The notes: generated by a model not told the origin, from the letters alone. A stretch of 64,000 nucleotides of DNA from JAMXLO01 sp963794185 (GCA_963794185.1 CAWCDM010000135.1:59876-123875), one strand, 5' to 3'. Shown: positions 9,086-18,791, counted from the first letter of the stretch. A program made the numbers and translations.

Positions 9086-9238
9086 CTAACGGTCGTCGTC
9101 GAACGGGATGCGGCCGTTCCGCTCGATGCTGGCTTTGCGGCCCGGCCAGTACGTGGTGAGCACGACCAGCACAAAGACGGTGAAAACCAGCAGGATCGAG
9201 TTGTGCTCCAGCCACATGAGGATCGCCAGAACGTCCAT
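9086..9238 (-). CDS. ccoQ: cbb3 oxidase small subunit CcoQ
   Basis: A 50-residue protein is read from an ATG at 9238 to a TAG at 9086. It has one membrane helix (NSILLVFTVFVLVVLTTYW) followed by the CcoQ-typical basic-to-acidic tail GRKASIERNGRIPFDDD. CcoQ/FixQ stabilises the cbb3 complex, especially the CcoP interaction. It lies exactly between ccoO and ccoP, with gaps of 10 and 9 bases, which makes the call secure despite its size. Confidence 0.93.
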   Translation of the reverse strand: MDVLAILMWLEHNSILLVFTVFVLVVLTTYWPGRKASIERNGRIPFDDDR

Positions 9239-9248
9239 GGCGATGCCT

Positions 9249-9968
9249 CTACTGCTGCAGATGTTCGTTGGCGGGATCGGCGAAATCGACCATGGTGCCG
9301 AGCACCTGCAGATAGGCGACCAGCGCGTCCAGCTCGGTGACCTGCCGCCCGTTGCCCAACACCGTGACCGCCTTCGGATAGCGCTTCAGCAGATCCGCGC
9401 TGTCGGCGGCGGGATTGGCCTGTGTGGCCAGATCGGCCGCGGCGCCGGCGATCTCTTCGTCGGTGTAGGGCACGCCGACCACGCGCAGCGCACGCAGGCG
9501 TGCCGTGATGTCATCCGTCACCAGTGGCGTATCGGCGAGGAATGCGTAATGCGGCATCAGCAATTCCGGCACCACGCTCTGCGGGTTGATCAGGTGCGCG
9601 TAGTGCCAGTCGCTGGAATACTTGCCGCCGACGCGCGCAAGATCGGGACCGATGCGTTTGGATCCCCACTGGAACGGGTGATCGTACATGCTCTCGGCGG
9701 CGAGCGAGAAGTGCCCGTAGCGCTCCACCTCGTCGCGCAGCGCGCGGATCTGCTGGCTGTGGCAGGTGTAGCAGCCCTCGCGCACATAGATGTCGCGTCC
9801 GCGCTGCTCGAGCGGCGAATAGGGACGCACGCCCTTCACATGCTCCACCGTCGTCTCGATGGTGAACAGCGGCACCACCTCGACGATGCCGCCGATCGCT
9901 ATGGTGACCAGCGTCAGCACCAGCAGCAGGAAGGCATTGCGTTCGATGAACTCTTGGCGGATGAACAT
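9249..9968 (-). CDS. ccoO: cbb3 oxidase subunit II, mono-haem cytochrome c CcoO
   Basis: This 239-residue protein has one N-terminal membrane anchor (AFLLLVLTLVTIAIGGIVEVVPLF). The CYTCHSQQIR haem c motif follows at about residue 72, together with GPDLARVGGKYSSDWHYAHL, both standard for CcoO/FixO. It relays electrons from CcoP to the catalytic subunit. It starts 4 bases after the ccoN stop. Intact. Confidence 0.95.
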   Translation of the reverse strand: MFIRQEFIERNAFLLLVLTLVTIAIGGIVEVVPLFTIETTVEHVKGVRPYSPLEQRGRDIYVREGCYTCHSQQIRALRDEVERYGHFSLAAESMYDHPFQWGSKRIGPDLARVGGKYSSDWHYAHLINPQSVVPELLMPHYAFLADTPLVTDDITARLRALRVVGVPYTDEEIAGAAADLATQANPAADSADLLKRYPKAVTVLGNGRQVTELDALVAYLQVLGTMVDFADPANEHLQQ

Positions 9969-9972
9969 TGCG

Positions 9973-11439
9973 CTATTCTCCCGCCACGACGACGCCTGCC
10001 GGCAACACCGCCTCGCGTTCGGTTTCCGGGCTATAGACGGTCTTGATCAGGTTGTAGACCATGATCAGCGCACCGGTGAGGAACATCAGGCCGCCGATCA
10101 GCCGTATCACGTAGTAGGGGTGCACCGCCATCACGGATTCGGCGAACGAGTACTGGAGGAAGCCGAACTGATCGTAGGCGCGCCACATCAGGCCCTGCAT
10201 GATGCCGGCGACCCACATCGAGGTGATGTAAAACACGATGCCCAGCGTCGCGATCCAGTAATGCCAGGACGCTAGGCGCGTGGAGTACAATCCGCTGCGC
10301 TTCCACAGCACCGGCACCAAATAGTAGATCGCGCCGAAGCTGATGAATGCGACCCAGCCCAGCGCGCCGGAGTGCACGTGGCCGATCCCCCAGTCGGTGT
10401 AGTGCGACAGCGCGTTGACGTCGCGGATCGACATCACCGGGCCTTCGAACGTCGCCATGCCGTAGAACCCGACGGCGGTGACCGAGAAGCGCAGGCCCGG
10501 ATCGGTGCGCAGCTTGTCCCACGCGCCCGACAGCGTCATCAGGCCGTTGATCATGCCGCCCCACGACGGCATCCACAGCATGATCGAGAACGCCATGCCC
10601 AGCGTCTGCGTCCAGTCGGGCAGGGCGGTCCAGTGCAGGTGATGCGGACCGGCCCAGATATACATGAAGATCAGCGACCAGAAATGCACGACCGACAGCC
10701 GGTAGGAATAGATGGGCCGGTCCGCCGCCTTCGGAATGAAGTAGTACATCATCCCGAGGAAGCCTGCTGTCAGAAAGAACCCCACCGCGTTGTGGCCGTA
10801 CCACCACTGGATCATCGCGTTCTGCACGCCGGATGCCACCGAATAGCTCTTGGCGGAATACGCCGAGATCGGGACGGCCAGGTTGTTGCCGATGTGCAGG
10901 ACGGCGATGGTCAGGATGAAGGCGAGGTAAAACCAGTTCGCCACATAGATATGCGGCTCCTCGCGCTTCATCAGCGTGCCGATGAAGATGACCGCGTAGG
11001 CGACCCAGACGATGGTGAGCCAGAGGTCGATGTGCCACTCGGGTTCGGCGTATTCCTGGCTCTGGCTGAAGCCCATCACGTAGGACAGCGCCGCCATGAC
11101 GATGAAGAACTGGTAGCCCCAGAATACGAAGTTCGCGAGCGCCTCGCCGCCGAACAGCCGCGCGCGGCAGGTGCGCTGCACGACATGGAACGACGTGCCG
11201 AGCAGCGCCGAACCGCCGAACGCGAAGATGGCCGCCGATGTGTGCACCGGGCGCAGCCGGCCGAAGTTGATGAACGAGAGGCCGAGGTTGAACTGCGGCC
11301 AGGCGAGTTCGGTGGCGATGTAGACGCCGACCAGGAAGGCCACGATCGCCCAGAACACCGTGGCGATGATGAATTTCTTGACGATCGCCTCGTTGTAGTC
11401 GGGGGCGGGACGGGACATGGGGACAGCGTGATCAGACAT
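9973..11439 (-). CDS. ccoN: cbb3 oxidase catalytic subunit I CcoN
   Basis: This 488-residue polytopic membrane protein carries the haem and CuB histidines of CcoN: RPVHTSAAIFAFGG, the WWYGHNAVGFFLTAGFLG block and the WAGPHHLHWTALPDW block. FHVVQRTCRARLFGG and TDWGIGHVHSGALGWVAF are also typical. It is the O2-reducing, proton-pumping subunit of a high-affinity oxidase for microaerobic respiration. Its ATG overlaps the preceding small membrane gene by 8 bases. The whole series is likely one transcript from the FNR-box promoter upstream. Confidence 0.96.
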   Translation of the reverse strand: MSDHAVPMSRPAPDYNEAIVKKFIIATVFWAIVAFLVGVYIATELAWPQFNLGLSFINFGRLRPVHTSAAIFAFGGSALLGTSFHVVQRTCRARLFGGEALANFVFWGYQFFIVMAALSYVMGFSQSQEYAEPEWHIDLWLTIVWVAYAVIFIGTLMKREEPHIYVANWFYLAFILTIAVLHIGNNLAVPISAYSAKSYSVASGVQNAMIQWWYGHNAVGFFLTAGFLGMMYYFIPKAADRPIYSYRLSVVHFWSLIFMYIWAGPHHLHWTALPDWTQTLGMAFSIMLWMPSWGGMINGLMTLSGAWDKLRTDPGLRFSVTAVGFYGMATFEGPVMSIRDVNALSHYTDWGIGHVHSGALGWVAFISFGAIYYLVPVLWKRSGLYSTRLASWHYWIATLGIVFYITSMWVAGIMQGLMWRAYDQFGFLQYSFAESVMAVHPYYVIRLIGGLMFLTGALIMVYNLIKTVYSPETEREAVLPAGVVVAGE

Positions 11440-11644
11440 GCCGGTCGCCCGCTGCCCGCGCCGCCTCCTCGCGGTCGAAATGGCGACGAATCAGGCCCGC
11501 CACGAACACGCAGGCGAAGCCGAACAGGGAGAACCCGAACACATACATCTCGTCGTCGTGGGCGCCGGACGCGAGGATGAGGCCGATCAGGCCAAGCGCG
11601 GCCATCAGCAGCCCGACGATCAGGTCGCTTGGCTCGATGTTCAT
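11432..11644 (-). CDS. small two-helix membrane protein upstream of ccoN
   Basis: This 70-residue protein has two predicted membrane helices (LIVGLLMAALGLIGLILASG and MYVFGFSLFGFACVFVAGLI) and a charged C-terminal tail. I start it at the ATG preceded by GGAG, not at the TTG two codons earlier. It overlaps ccoN by 8 bases, so it is the first gene of the cbb3 operon. I do not recognise a named family. Its position suggests an accessory role in oxidase assembly or stability, which is inference. Confidence 0.8.
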   Translation of the reverse strand: MNIEPSDLIVGLLMAALGLIGLILASGAHDDEMYVFGFSLFGFACVFVAGLIRRHFDREEAARAAGDRHV

Positions 11645-11698
11645 GGACAACTCCGGTCAGCGTTGGCGGCAGCCTGCCGCGACGGCGTTGACGGATCA

Positions 11699-11712
11699 TT
11701 GATCTGGATCAA
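11699..11712. promoter_or_regulatory. FNR/FixK box (anaerobox)
   Basis: TTGATCTGGATCAA matches the FNR/FixK consensus TTGAT-N4-ATCAA at every defined position. Its centre lies 61 bases upstream of the first gene of the cbb3 operon. A class II arrangement (-41.5) would put the transcript start about 20 bases before that ATG. It is also only 34 bases from the divergent TauE-type gene. Oxygen-responsive activation of cbb3 operons by FNR/FixK/Anr is well established. Confidence 0.85.
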
Positions 11713-11739
11713 TGTGAGGCGGACCTTTCTGCGCCGTCA

Positions 11740-12504
11740 ATGAGGATGATGGACCACGCCCTGGAGTCCCTCGCAGCCTTTTGCGCCGCCGCCCCGGCGG
11801 CTGGCGGTCTGCTGCCCGGTCTGTTGCTGGCGGGCCTCGCCGGCAGCGCGATGCACTGCGTGCCGATGTGCGGGCCGTTCGTGCTGGGCCAGGTCGCCGA
11901 TCGCATGGCGCGCGTCCCGGCGGTCCGGCTGTGCGAGCTGCAGCGGATAAGCGGCGGCCTGCTGCTGCCCTATCACCTCGGGCGGATCACCACCTATGCA
12001 GGGCTCGGCGCGCTCGCCGCGACGATAGGGGCCACGCTGGCGCGGCTGCCCTGGCTGGGCCGCCTCTCCGGCGTGCTCCTGCTGGCGGCCGCGCTGCTGT
12101 TCCTGGGCCAGGCGCTGCGGCGGCTGGTGCCGGCGCTGCATGCGCTGCTGCCCGACGCGAGCCGCGCGCCGCTTGGCTTCGTGCGGCTGATCGCCGGCCT
12201 CACGCGGCACGTGGACCGCTCGACGCGCCGCGGCGGGCTGCTGCTCGGCCTGGCGCTGGGGTTTCTGCCGTGCGGCTTCCTCTACGCCGCGCTCACCGCC
12301 GCGTCCGCCAGCGGCGGACCCGTGGCAGGCGCGCTCGCCATGGCCGCGTTCGGCCTGGGCACCGTGCCGAGCCTCGTCGCGGTCGGCATCGCCGGGCAGG
12401 CCGCGGGACGGCGCTGGCAGCGTGGCGCGGCCGCGGCGGCGCCCGCGGTGATGCTGCTGAACGCGGCGCTGCTGACGGCGCTCGCCCTGCGCGGGATGGC
12501 CTGA
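11740..12504 (+). CDS. TauE/SafE (UreH-like) family membrane protein
   Basis: This 254-residue protein has about six hydrophobic segments and the signature GSAMHCVPMCGP near residue 30. This variant of the LHCxGMCG motif is seen in sulfite-exporter/UreH-type proteins beside cbb3 oxidase genes. A second block, LGFLPCGFLYAALTAA, mirrors it in the second half. Homologues in this context are suspected to handle copper or cysteine-linked redox steps in oxidase biogenesis; that is not proven. It is divergent from the cbb3 operon and shares the FNR-box region. The start may be the second of two nearby ATG codons. Confidence 0.8.
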   Translation: MRMMDHALESLAAFCAAAPAAGGLLPGLLLAGLAGSAMHCVPMCGPFVLGQVADRMARVPAVRLCELQRISGGLLLPYHLGRITTYAGLGALAATIGATLARLPWLGRLSGVLLLAAALLFLGQALRRLVPALHALLPDASRAPLGFVRLIAGLTRHVDRSTRRGGLLLGLALGFLPCGFLYAALTAASASGGPVAGALAMAAFGLGTVPSLVAVGIAGQAAGRRWQRGAAAAAPAVMLLNAALLTALALRGMA

Positions 12505-12538
12505 TCCGGGTTTTTCCCTGATTGCGTCGAGCGCCCCG

Positions 12539-13773
12539 TCAGGCCCCCTGGGCGGCCCTCTCCTTCTCGGCCATGCGCTGCTTGAGCTGTTCGGGCGTGA
12601 GGCGGACGATGTCCTCGTTCTGGTGCGCGTAGAGATCGTAGGACTCGGTCTCCAGTTCCTCCAGCACGATCCGGCCCGCGAGCACGTCCGCCTTCCACGC
12701 ATCCTGCGCCGGCTGGCGCGCATGGAACTCCGGCATGACCTCGCGCGCGAACAGCTCCAGGCTGTCGCAGATCGCCTGATGGCTGGTGCGGCCCGCCTGA
12801 TTGAGCAGGATCACCTGATCGACATGCGCGTCCTCGAACTGGCGCAGCCGCTTGCGGATGGTCTCGGGCGAGCCGATCAGCCCGTTGCGCAGCGCCTGCT
12901 TTCGCCTTGTCGGTCTGCCGCCAGTCCTGGTACTCGCGCCAGAGATTGCCGGTGCCCGGCGCGTCGATGCCCTTCCGCCCGTAGTAGCTCAGCGCGAAGA
13001 TGAAGAACGTCCAGCCCGAGGCCGCCTCGATCGCTTCCTCGTCGGTCGGCGCGCACATGAAGCCGTTGACGATGGCGATGTTCGGATTGGTCGCGTAGTC
13101 GGCGAGCCGGTTCGGGCGGTGCAGAAAATTGTTGTAGTAGCGGTGCACCCAGGCGCGCGCCGCGTCCGGCGAGACGAAGCTGAACCCGAGCGCGCCCATG
13201 CCCCACTGGCCCGCATCGCCGATCGTGCGGATGTTGGAGCAGGCGACCCAGAGCGGCGGATGCGGCTTCTGCAGCGGCTTGGGGATCACGTTGCGCGCGG
13301 GAAAATCGTAGTACTGGCCGTGGATATTCCCAGTTGTCGCGGGTGAACATCGGGATGATGGCGCGCACGGCCTCCTCCCAGCGGTCGCGCTTGTCGCGCA
13401 CGCGGATGCCGAACGGGTGCAGTTCCGCCGGCCCCGCGGCCTCGCCCATGCCGAGATCGACGCGCCCGCCCGACAGCAGATCGAGCGTCGCGACCTTCTC
13501 GGCCACGCGATGCGGCTGGTTGGTGGTGAGCTGGATCACGCCATGCCCGAGCCGGATGTTCTTGGTGCGCTGGCTCGCCGCGCCAAGGAACACTTCCGGC
13601 GCCGAAGAATGCGAATATTCCTCGAGGAAGTGGTGCTCGACCACCCAGGCATAGTCGTAGCCAAGCTGGTCGGCGAACTGGAACTGATCGAGCGACTGCT
13701 GCAGCAGATCGTATTCGCTGGCATCGGTCCAGGGCCGGGGGAGCTGGTGTTCGTAGAATACGCCGAACTTCAT
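12539..13773 (-). pseudogene. luciferase-like flavin-dependent monooxygenase, frameshifted
   Basis: Pieced together from three frames, this encodes a full bacterial luciferase-like protein of about 410 residues. It begins MKFGVFYEHQLPRPW with AAGGA upstream. The N-terminal part has YAWVVEHHFLEEYSHS and LLSGGRVDLGMGE. The middle part contains IPKPLQKPHPPLWVACS, and the C-terminal part contains HVDQVILLNQAGRTSH. Breaks lie near 13329 and 12896 and are each consistent with one extra base. These enzymes use reduced FMN or F420 to oxygenate their substrates; the substrate is unknown. It is followed 19 bases upstream by an FAD monooxygenase gene in the same direction, probably co-transcribed. Confidence 0.8.
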
Positions 13774-13792
13774 GATCTGGTTCCTTCGCTGG

Positions 13793-14987
13793 TCAGATCG
13801 GCACGGTCCGCGCATCGTATTCATAGAGCCAGTCGTATCGCGCGCCCATCGCACGCGGCGCAAATTCACGTTCCATGAAGGCCTGCGCCTGCGCGGGATC
13901 GGCAAGTTGCGGATTGTGGTAGCGCGACACGTTCTCCAGCGAGCCACGCACGATGCGCGACGTGCGGTCGAGCCGCGCTGCCTCGTAACGCTGCAGCGCC
14001 TCGGCGACATCGGCGTGCGCTTCCAGGCATCGCGCCAGGACCATGCCGTCCTCGATCGCCATGTTCGCGCCCTGTGCCAGGAAAGGCAGCGTGGGATGGC
14101 ACGCATCGCCGAGCAGGCTGACGCGACCGACCGACCAGTGCGGCAGCGGCTCCCGCCCGAGCATCGCCCATTTGTATGGGATGTCGATGGCATCGACGAT
14201 CGCCAGCACGTCCTCATGCCAACGCGCGAAGTCGCGGCGGCACTCTTCCACCGTGCCGGCCTCCGACCAGCTTTCGACCAGCCAGTCGTCGCGCTCGATC
14301 GCGGTGACAAAGTTCAGCAATTCGCCGCGGCGCAGCGGGTAGGTGACGATGTGGCCGTGCGGGCCGATCCAGGTCATGCCGTATTGCTGGCGAAGCCGCG
14401 CGGGCAGGCGTTCCATCGGCACTACGGCGCGCCACGCCATGAAGCCGGTGAACGTGGCCCGTGCGCCGCCGAACAGCGTCTCGCGGATCTGCGAATGCAC
14501 GCCGTCGGCGCCGATCAGCGCATCGCCACGCACGTGCTCGCCGCTCTCCAGCAGCAGCGTCACGCCGGCAGCATCCTGTTCGAAGCCGACGCAGCGCGCG
14601 CCGACACGCACCGCATCCGGGCGCACGTTCGGCGAGTGCCTCGACCAGCGCGCGATGGAAATCGCCCCGATGCACCAGCCAGTACGGCGAGCCGTAGCGT
14701 GCGACGGCATTGGCGCCGAGATCCTGCACGCGCCAGGCCTGGCCGGTGTTGAACAGCCGCATTTCCTTGGCTGTCGGCACGGAGGCGATTGCCTCCAACG
14801 CCGGCTGCAGACCAAGCTCGCACAGCACACGCGAGCCGTTCGGCGAGATCTGCACGCCGGCGCCAAGTTCGCGCAGTTCCGCCGCCTGCTCGTACAGCGC
14901 GACCTCGAAGCCGCGTTGCAGCAGCGCCAGCGCGGCGACGATACCGCCGATGCCGGCGCCGGCGATCAGGATGCGTGGCCTGCCCAG
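13793..14987 (-). pseudogene. FAD-dependent aromatic-type monooxygenase, frameshifted
   Basis: The product resembles salicylate/3-hydroxybenzoate hydroxylases. It has the N-terminal GAGIGG dinucleotide fold, DALIGADGVHSQIRE (the DG motif) and LLGDACHPTLPFLAQGAN (the GD motif binding FAD ribityl). One frameshift near 14625 splits it. The N-terminal frame has no ATG, GTG or TTG between an in-frame TGA at about 15007 and the fold. A CTG preceded by AAGGGACAAGG at 14987 is the only candidate start, so either the start is unusual or another indel is present. Such enzymes hydroxylate aromatic acids with NAD(P)H and O2. It sits directly before the luciferase-like gene. Confidence 0.8.
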
Positions 14988-15085
14988 GTCCTTGTCCCTT
15001 TGCGATCAGTGCGATCAGAACCGAGATAATCGACTGGACGCAAGCCGCGCGCTATCCTGTCCCCGGAGAACGGAGGGAGGACGAC

Positions 15086-15655
15086 ATGCTGGATCAACCA
15101 CAAGCCCAGACTGGCGCTAAGCTGCTGGCAGAGCAGCCGTTGCGGCTGCATCACCACGCCTTTGCCGTGAAGGACCAGGAGGCCAACCGCCACTTCATCG
15201 AGGACATATTGGGAATCCCACTGGTCGCAACCTGGTGCGAACGCGTGTTCTTCCCCGATGTCGGCCACGAGGTGGAGTTCTGCCATACCTTTTTCGAAAT
15301 AAAGGATGGCGGCGCGCTGGCATTCTTCCAGTACGCGGATGAGGCGGCGTGGCAGAGCCGGGGGGCTCCTGCTCAGGACGGCGGCGCGCAGCACATCGCA
15401 TTCAAGGTGACGCAAGGCACGTTCGATGAGCTGATGCAGCGTGCGACTGCCGCGGGCATCCCGGTGCGCAAGACCGATCACGGCTTTTGCGTGTCGATGT
15501 ATCTGAAGTCGCCCGACGGACTGCGGCTGGAATTCACCGTCGACGCGCCGGATGCCGATCGGATTGCGGCGATGCGCCGGAAGGATGCGCATTCCGAACT
15601 TGCCCGCTGGCTCGCCGGCGACCGCCGCACCAACAACGACGACCGCCCGCACTGA
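15086..15655 (+). CDS. VOC (glyoxalase/bleomycin resistance/dioxygenase) family protein
   Basis: This 189-residue protein starts after GGAGGGAGG. It has a single VOC unit: LRLHHHAFAVKDQEANRHF opens it with the metal-type histidines, GAQHIAFKV carries the central His, and SPDGLRLEFTVD carries the C-terminal Glu. The superfamily includes extradiol dioxygenases and isomerases. Flanked by oxygenases and an importer, it may act on a ring-cleavage or conjugated intermediate, which is inference. It is convergent with the ABC ATPase gene across a palindromic repeat. Confidence 0.85.
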   Translation: MLDQPQAQTGAKLLAEQPLRLHHHAFAVKDQEANRHFIEDILGIPLVATWCERVFFPDVGHEVEFCHTFFEIKDGGALAFFQYADEAAWQSRGAPAQDGGAQHIAFKVTQGTFDELMQRATAAGIPVRKTDHGFCVSMYLKSPDGLRLEFTVDAPDADRIAAMRRKDAHSELARWLAGDRRTNNDDRPH

Positions 15656-15657
15656 CC

Positions 15658-15722
15658 CCACTCGTCACCCTCGCGAAAGCGGGGGCCCAGTCTGGCCCGC
15701 CGCATTCGCGGGGGTGACGAAT
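15658..15722. repeat. palindromic repeat, CGCGAAAGCGGG type
   Basis: The element reads from CTCGTCACCCTCGCGAAAGC to CGCGGGGGTGACGA, with GTCACCC / GGGTGAC outer arms and an internal GGGCCCAGTCTGGCCC. It resembles the repeat at 37.5 kb (TCATGCCCGCGAAAGCGGG). It separates convergent genes and could act as a bidirectional terminator. The last codons of the ABC ATPase lie inside it. Confidence 0.6.
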
Positions 15723-16495
15723 TTGGTTCGGACCGGGCCTTCGCTGGCGACGCTGCGCATCGCCTCCTCGTGGATCGAATGCATGATGCGGCGTTTGATC
15801 GCCATGAATGCATCGCTCGTCAGCATGTCCACGGTGCGCGGCCGCGGCAGATCGATCTCCACCAGCTCCTTGATCCGGCCAGGCCGCGCGGTCATCACAT
15901 AAACCCGGTCGCCCAGCAGGATCAATTCGTCGATGTCATGCGTGATGAACAGCACCGTCTTGTGCGACTGCTGCCAGATGTCCAGCAGCAACTCCTGCAT
16001 CAGCGACCGCGTCTGACTGTCCAGCGCGCCGAACGGTTCGTCCATCAGCAGAATGGCCGGATCGTTGGCGAGCGCGCGCGCCAGCGCCACGCGCTGCATC
16101 ATGCCGCCGGACAGCTGTTTGGGATAGAGCCGCTCGAACCCTTCCAGTCCGACCTGCGCGATGAACCGCCGCGCGATCTCGCGCCGCTGCACCGCCGGCA
16201 CACCGCCGATCCGGAGTCCGAATTCGACATTGTCCTGCACGGTCAGCCAGGGAAACAGCGTGTACGACTGGAACACCATGCCGCGGTCCTTCCCCGGACC
16301 GCGAACGCTCCGACTGTCCAGATAGATCGCGCCTTCGGTCGGTTCGATCAGGCCGGCGACGAGACGCAGCAGGCTGGTCTTGCCACAGCCCGACGGTCCG
16401 ACAATCACCGAAAATTCCTTGTCCTCGACATCGAGCGAGATGTTCTCAAGCGCGGTGACCGGCGCACCACTTCTGGGGGTAAATCGCAGCGCCAC
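15665..16495 (-). CDS. ABC transporter ATP-binding protein, nitrate/sulfonate/taurine type
   Basis: The 276-residue ATPase has Walker A GPSGCGKTS, signature LSGGMMQRVALARAL and Walker B ILLMDEPFGALDSQT. With the downstream-type TauC permease and the NMT1-like binding protein, it forms a TauABC/SsuABC-like importer. The listed start is a GTG. The frame stays open upstream and codes PKLHIENVALRF, the normal N-terminus of the family, so the true start may be up to about 12 codons earlier at a non-canonical codon or after an indel. The last residues (ANAAGQTGPPLSRG) are encoded by a palindromic repeat. Confidence 0.88.
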   Translation of the reverse strand: MALRFTPRSGAPVTALENISLDVEDKEFSVIVGPSGCGKTSLLRLVAGLIEPTEGAIYLDSRSVRGPGKDRGMVFQSYTLFPWLTVQDNVEFGLRIGGVPAVQRREIARRFIAQVGLEGFERLYPKQLSGGMMQRVALARALANDPAILLMDEPFGALDSQTRSLMQELLLDIWQQSHKTVLFITHDIDELILLGDRVYVMTARPGRIKELVEIDLPRPRTVDMLTSDAFMAIKRRIMHSIHEEAMRSVASEGPVRTKFVTPANAAGQTGPPLSRG

Positions 16496-16529
16496 ATTTT
16501 CGATGTGTAGCTTCGGCGTTGGCGCGCAC

Positions 16530-17979
16530 CTACAGCACCCGGTCGCTCAGCCCGGCCGCTTTCTTCACGAAACGCAGCGCCCCGTCGAAGTCGAAATTCA
16601 TGTACACCGCATTCAAATGCGCATACGGCGGCGACTGCGCGAACAACTCGAACGTCAGCCGATGGCCGGCATAGTCGGAATTCAGCAGATCGCGTGCAAA
16701 CGCCAGCAGACGGCGACGATCGTCCGCGCTCCACGACTCGTTCACGGTGTAGAACTTCTCCAGCCAGGGCCGCGTCTCCGGATCGGCGAACGCGGCGAAG
16801 TCCGGCGTGACGCAGATCTGCCCGCCGCACAGCTCGCGCGCCAGATGCATCATCGCCGGCAGCTTCGTGCAGGCGTGCACCCGGCCGGTGAACAGCAGCG
16901 ACTGGTTCGGCATCAGCAGTCCCGCCGGGCTCGGCTGCGCGGTGGCGATCGCGGCGGTCAGGTGCGCGTTGATCCCCTCGCGATAGCAGGCCAGCTCCGC
17001 GAGCTTCTCGCGCACCGCCTGCTGCTTGTCCAATCCGGTCTGGCGCGCATTGAACAGCGCCGCACCGATCAGCATATCGGCGAGATACAGAATGCGCTGC
17101 GTATAGGGAAACGCCGAATAGCGATGCAGCGTCGCGCGGATGAACGTTGCGGCACGCGTATGCCGATAGAACAGCACATTCTCCCACGGCACCAGCACAT
17201 CGTCGAACACGATCAGCGTATCCACCTCGTCGAATCGATTTGATAACGGATAATCCTCGGCCGGCGCCCGGCCGGCAAACCCGGTGCGGCAGATGTGCTT
17301 GATGCCAGGCCAACCCATGTCGGCGATGAACCCCACCGCGTAATCCGACAGCTTGTCGTCGCCCCAGTTCGCGATCGTCGGTTTGACAAAGGCCTGATTC
17401 GCATAGGCCGCCGCCGTCTCGTATTTGGCGCCGCGCACCACGATGCCGGCATCCGTCTCCTTCACCGCGTGGAGCAGCATGTCCGGGTCCTGTTCCTGCG
17501 GCCGCTTGGAGCGGTCGCCCTTCGGATCGGTGTTCGCCGACACATGGAACGGATCCTCGGTCAGCGCACGCATGATGTGGCGCTCGACGTTCTGGCTGAA
17601 CCGCGGATCGATCTCGTCCAGCACCGCCTTGCCGTCCCACAGCGACCACAGCTCGCCGATCGTCTCGTCGCCGATCCGCACGACGACCCCGCCCGACCTC
17701 GTTGAGCTGCGCATCGACATAGGCGCGCTTGTCGTGCCAGTCCTGCTGCGTCCTCGGCAGCTTCAATGCGAGGTTGCAGCGCTCGCCGCTCTCGTCGTCG
17801 ATATAGGACATCGCCGCGCTGTGCTGCGCCTCGTGCGCCATGTCGTAGAGCCGGGCGCGCAGCGAAACGATCGGCCGGAAGGCCGGATGCGTCGTCACAT
17901 CGGCCACGCGTTCGCCGTTGATCCAGACCTGGCGGCCGTCGCGCAGGGAATCGAGATACTGCGTACCGGTTCGTAGCAT
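16530..17979 (-). pseudogene. 4-hydroxyphenylacetate 3-hydroxylase (HpaB) family oxygenase, frameshifted
   Basis: This gene of about 480 codons matches the oxygenase component of two-component flavin monooxygenases. It begins MLRTGTQYLDSLRDGRQVWINGE, the HpaB N-terminal signature. It continues with NTDPKGDRSKRP, DNWGDD-like PTIANWGDDK, FDDVLVPWENVLFYR and CTKLPAMMHLARELCGGQ. A single frame break near 17693, in a GGGCGGGG stretch, separates the first 95 or so codons from the rest. The family hydroxylates phenols using FADH2 from a partner reductase; no reductase gene is adjacent. It lies between the permease (12 bases away) and the ATPase of the ABC importer. Confidence 0.85.
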
Positions 17980-17990
17980 GCTGTGGTTCC

Positions 17991-18791
17991 TTACGGATTT
18001 GCCGCCCAGGGCAGCAGCCAGTTCCGCATCAGTTTGAAGAACTGGTCGGTGATCAGGCCCAGCAGCCCGATTACCATGATGCCGAGGAAGATCTGGTCGG
18101 TGAACAGCCCGCGCATCGAATTGAGGATGAAGTAGCCGAGCCCCTTGTTGGCCGCGACCAGTTCGGCGACGACAAGGTAGGTCCAGGCCCAGCCGAGCGT
18201 GACCCGCAACGTGTCCATCACGCCAGGCAACGTGGCGGGGATCAGCACGCGCGCGACCACGGTGCGCCGGTCGGCGCCGAGCGTATAGGACACGTCCAGC
18301 AGGTCCTGCGAGACGCCGCGGGAAACATCGGCGATCAGGATGAGCTGCTGGAAGAATGTGCCGATGAAAATGACGGTGATCTTCTCCTCGATGCCGATAC
18401 CAACCCATAGAATGAGCAGCGGGATCAGCGCCGAGACCGGCAGGTAGCGGACAAAATTCGTCACCGGCTCCAGTGCCGCCTCGACGATCTTGAAGCTGCC
18501 CATGAGAATGCCGATGGGCACCGCGAGGATCGAGGCAATGACAAAGCCCGACATGATCTCGGTGACGCTGACACCGGTGTTGACCAGCAGCGAGCGGTCC
18601 GCGAGCCCGTTGATCGCCGCGGCCACCACCTCATCGGGAGTCGGCAGAAAGTCGCCCCGCACCACGCCGCCGTACGACAGCACGCACCACAGCGCGAGGA
18701 TTCCCCCTGCCATCAGCACGCTCACCGTCAGGTAGGCGCGCCGTGGAATCTCCTTCTTCGGCGCGAAATACGCGTCGAGGAAGGACGCCAT
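17991..18791 (-). CDS. ABC transporter permease, nitrate/sulfonate/taurine type
   Basis: The 266-residue inner-membrane protein has about six helices and the permease EAA-type loop ADRRTVVARVLIPATLPGVMDTLRVTLG, which docks to the ATPase. The fold is that of TauC/SsuC permeases. Its ATG overlaps the stop of the binding-protein gene by one base (TGATG), which indicates translational coupling. The next gene, 12 bases on, is an oxygenase. Confidence 0.9.
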   Translation of the reverse strand: MASFLDAYFAPKKEIPRRAYLTVSVLMAGGILALWCVLSYGGVVRGDFLPTPDEVVAAAINGLADRSLLVNTGVSVTEIMSGFVIASILAVPIGILMGSFKIVEAALEPVTNFVRYLPVSALIPLLILWVGIGIEEKITVIFIGTFFQQLILIADVSRGVSQDLLDVSYTLGADRRTVVARVLIPATLPGVMDTLRVTLGWAWTYLVVAELVAANKGLGYFILNSMRGLFTDQIFLGIMVIGLLGLITDQFFKLMRNWLLPWAANP

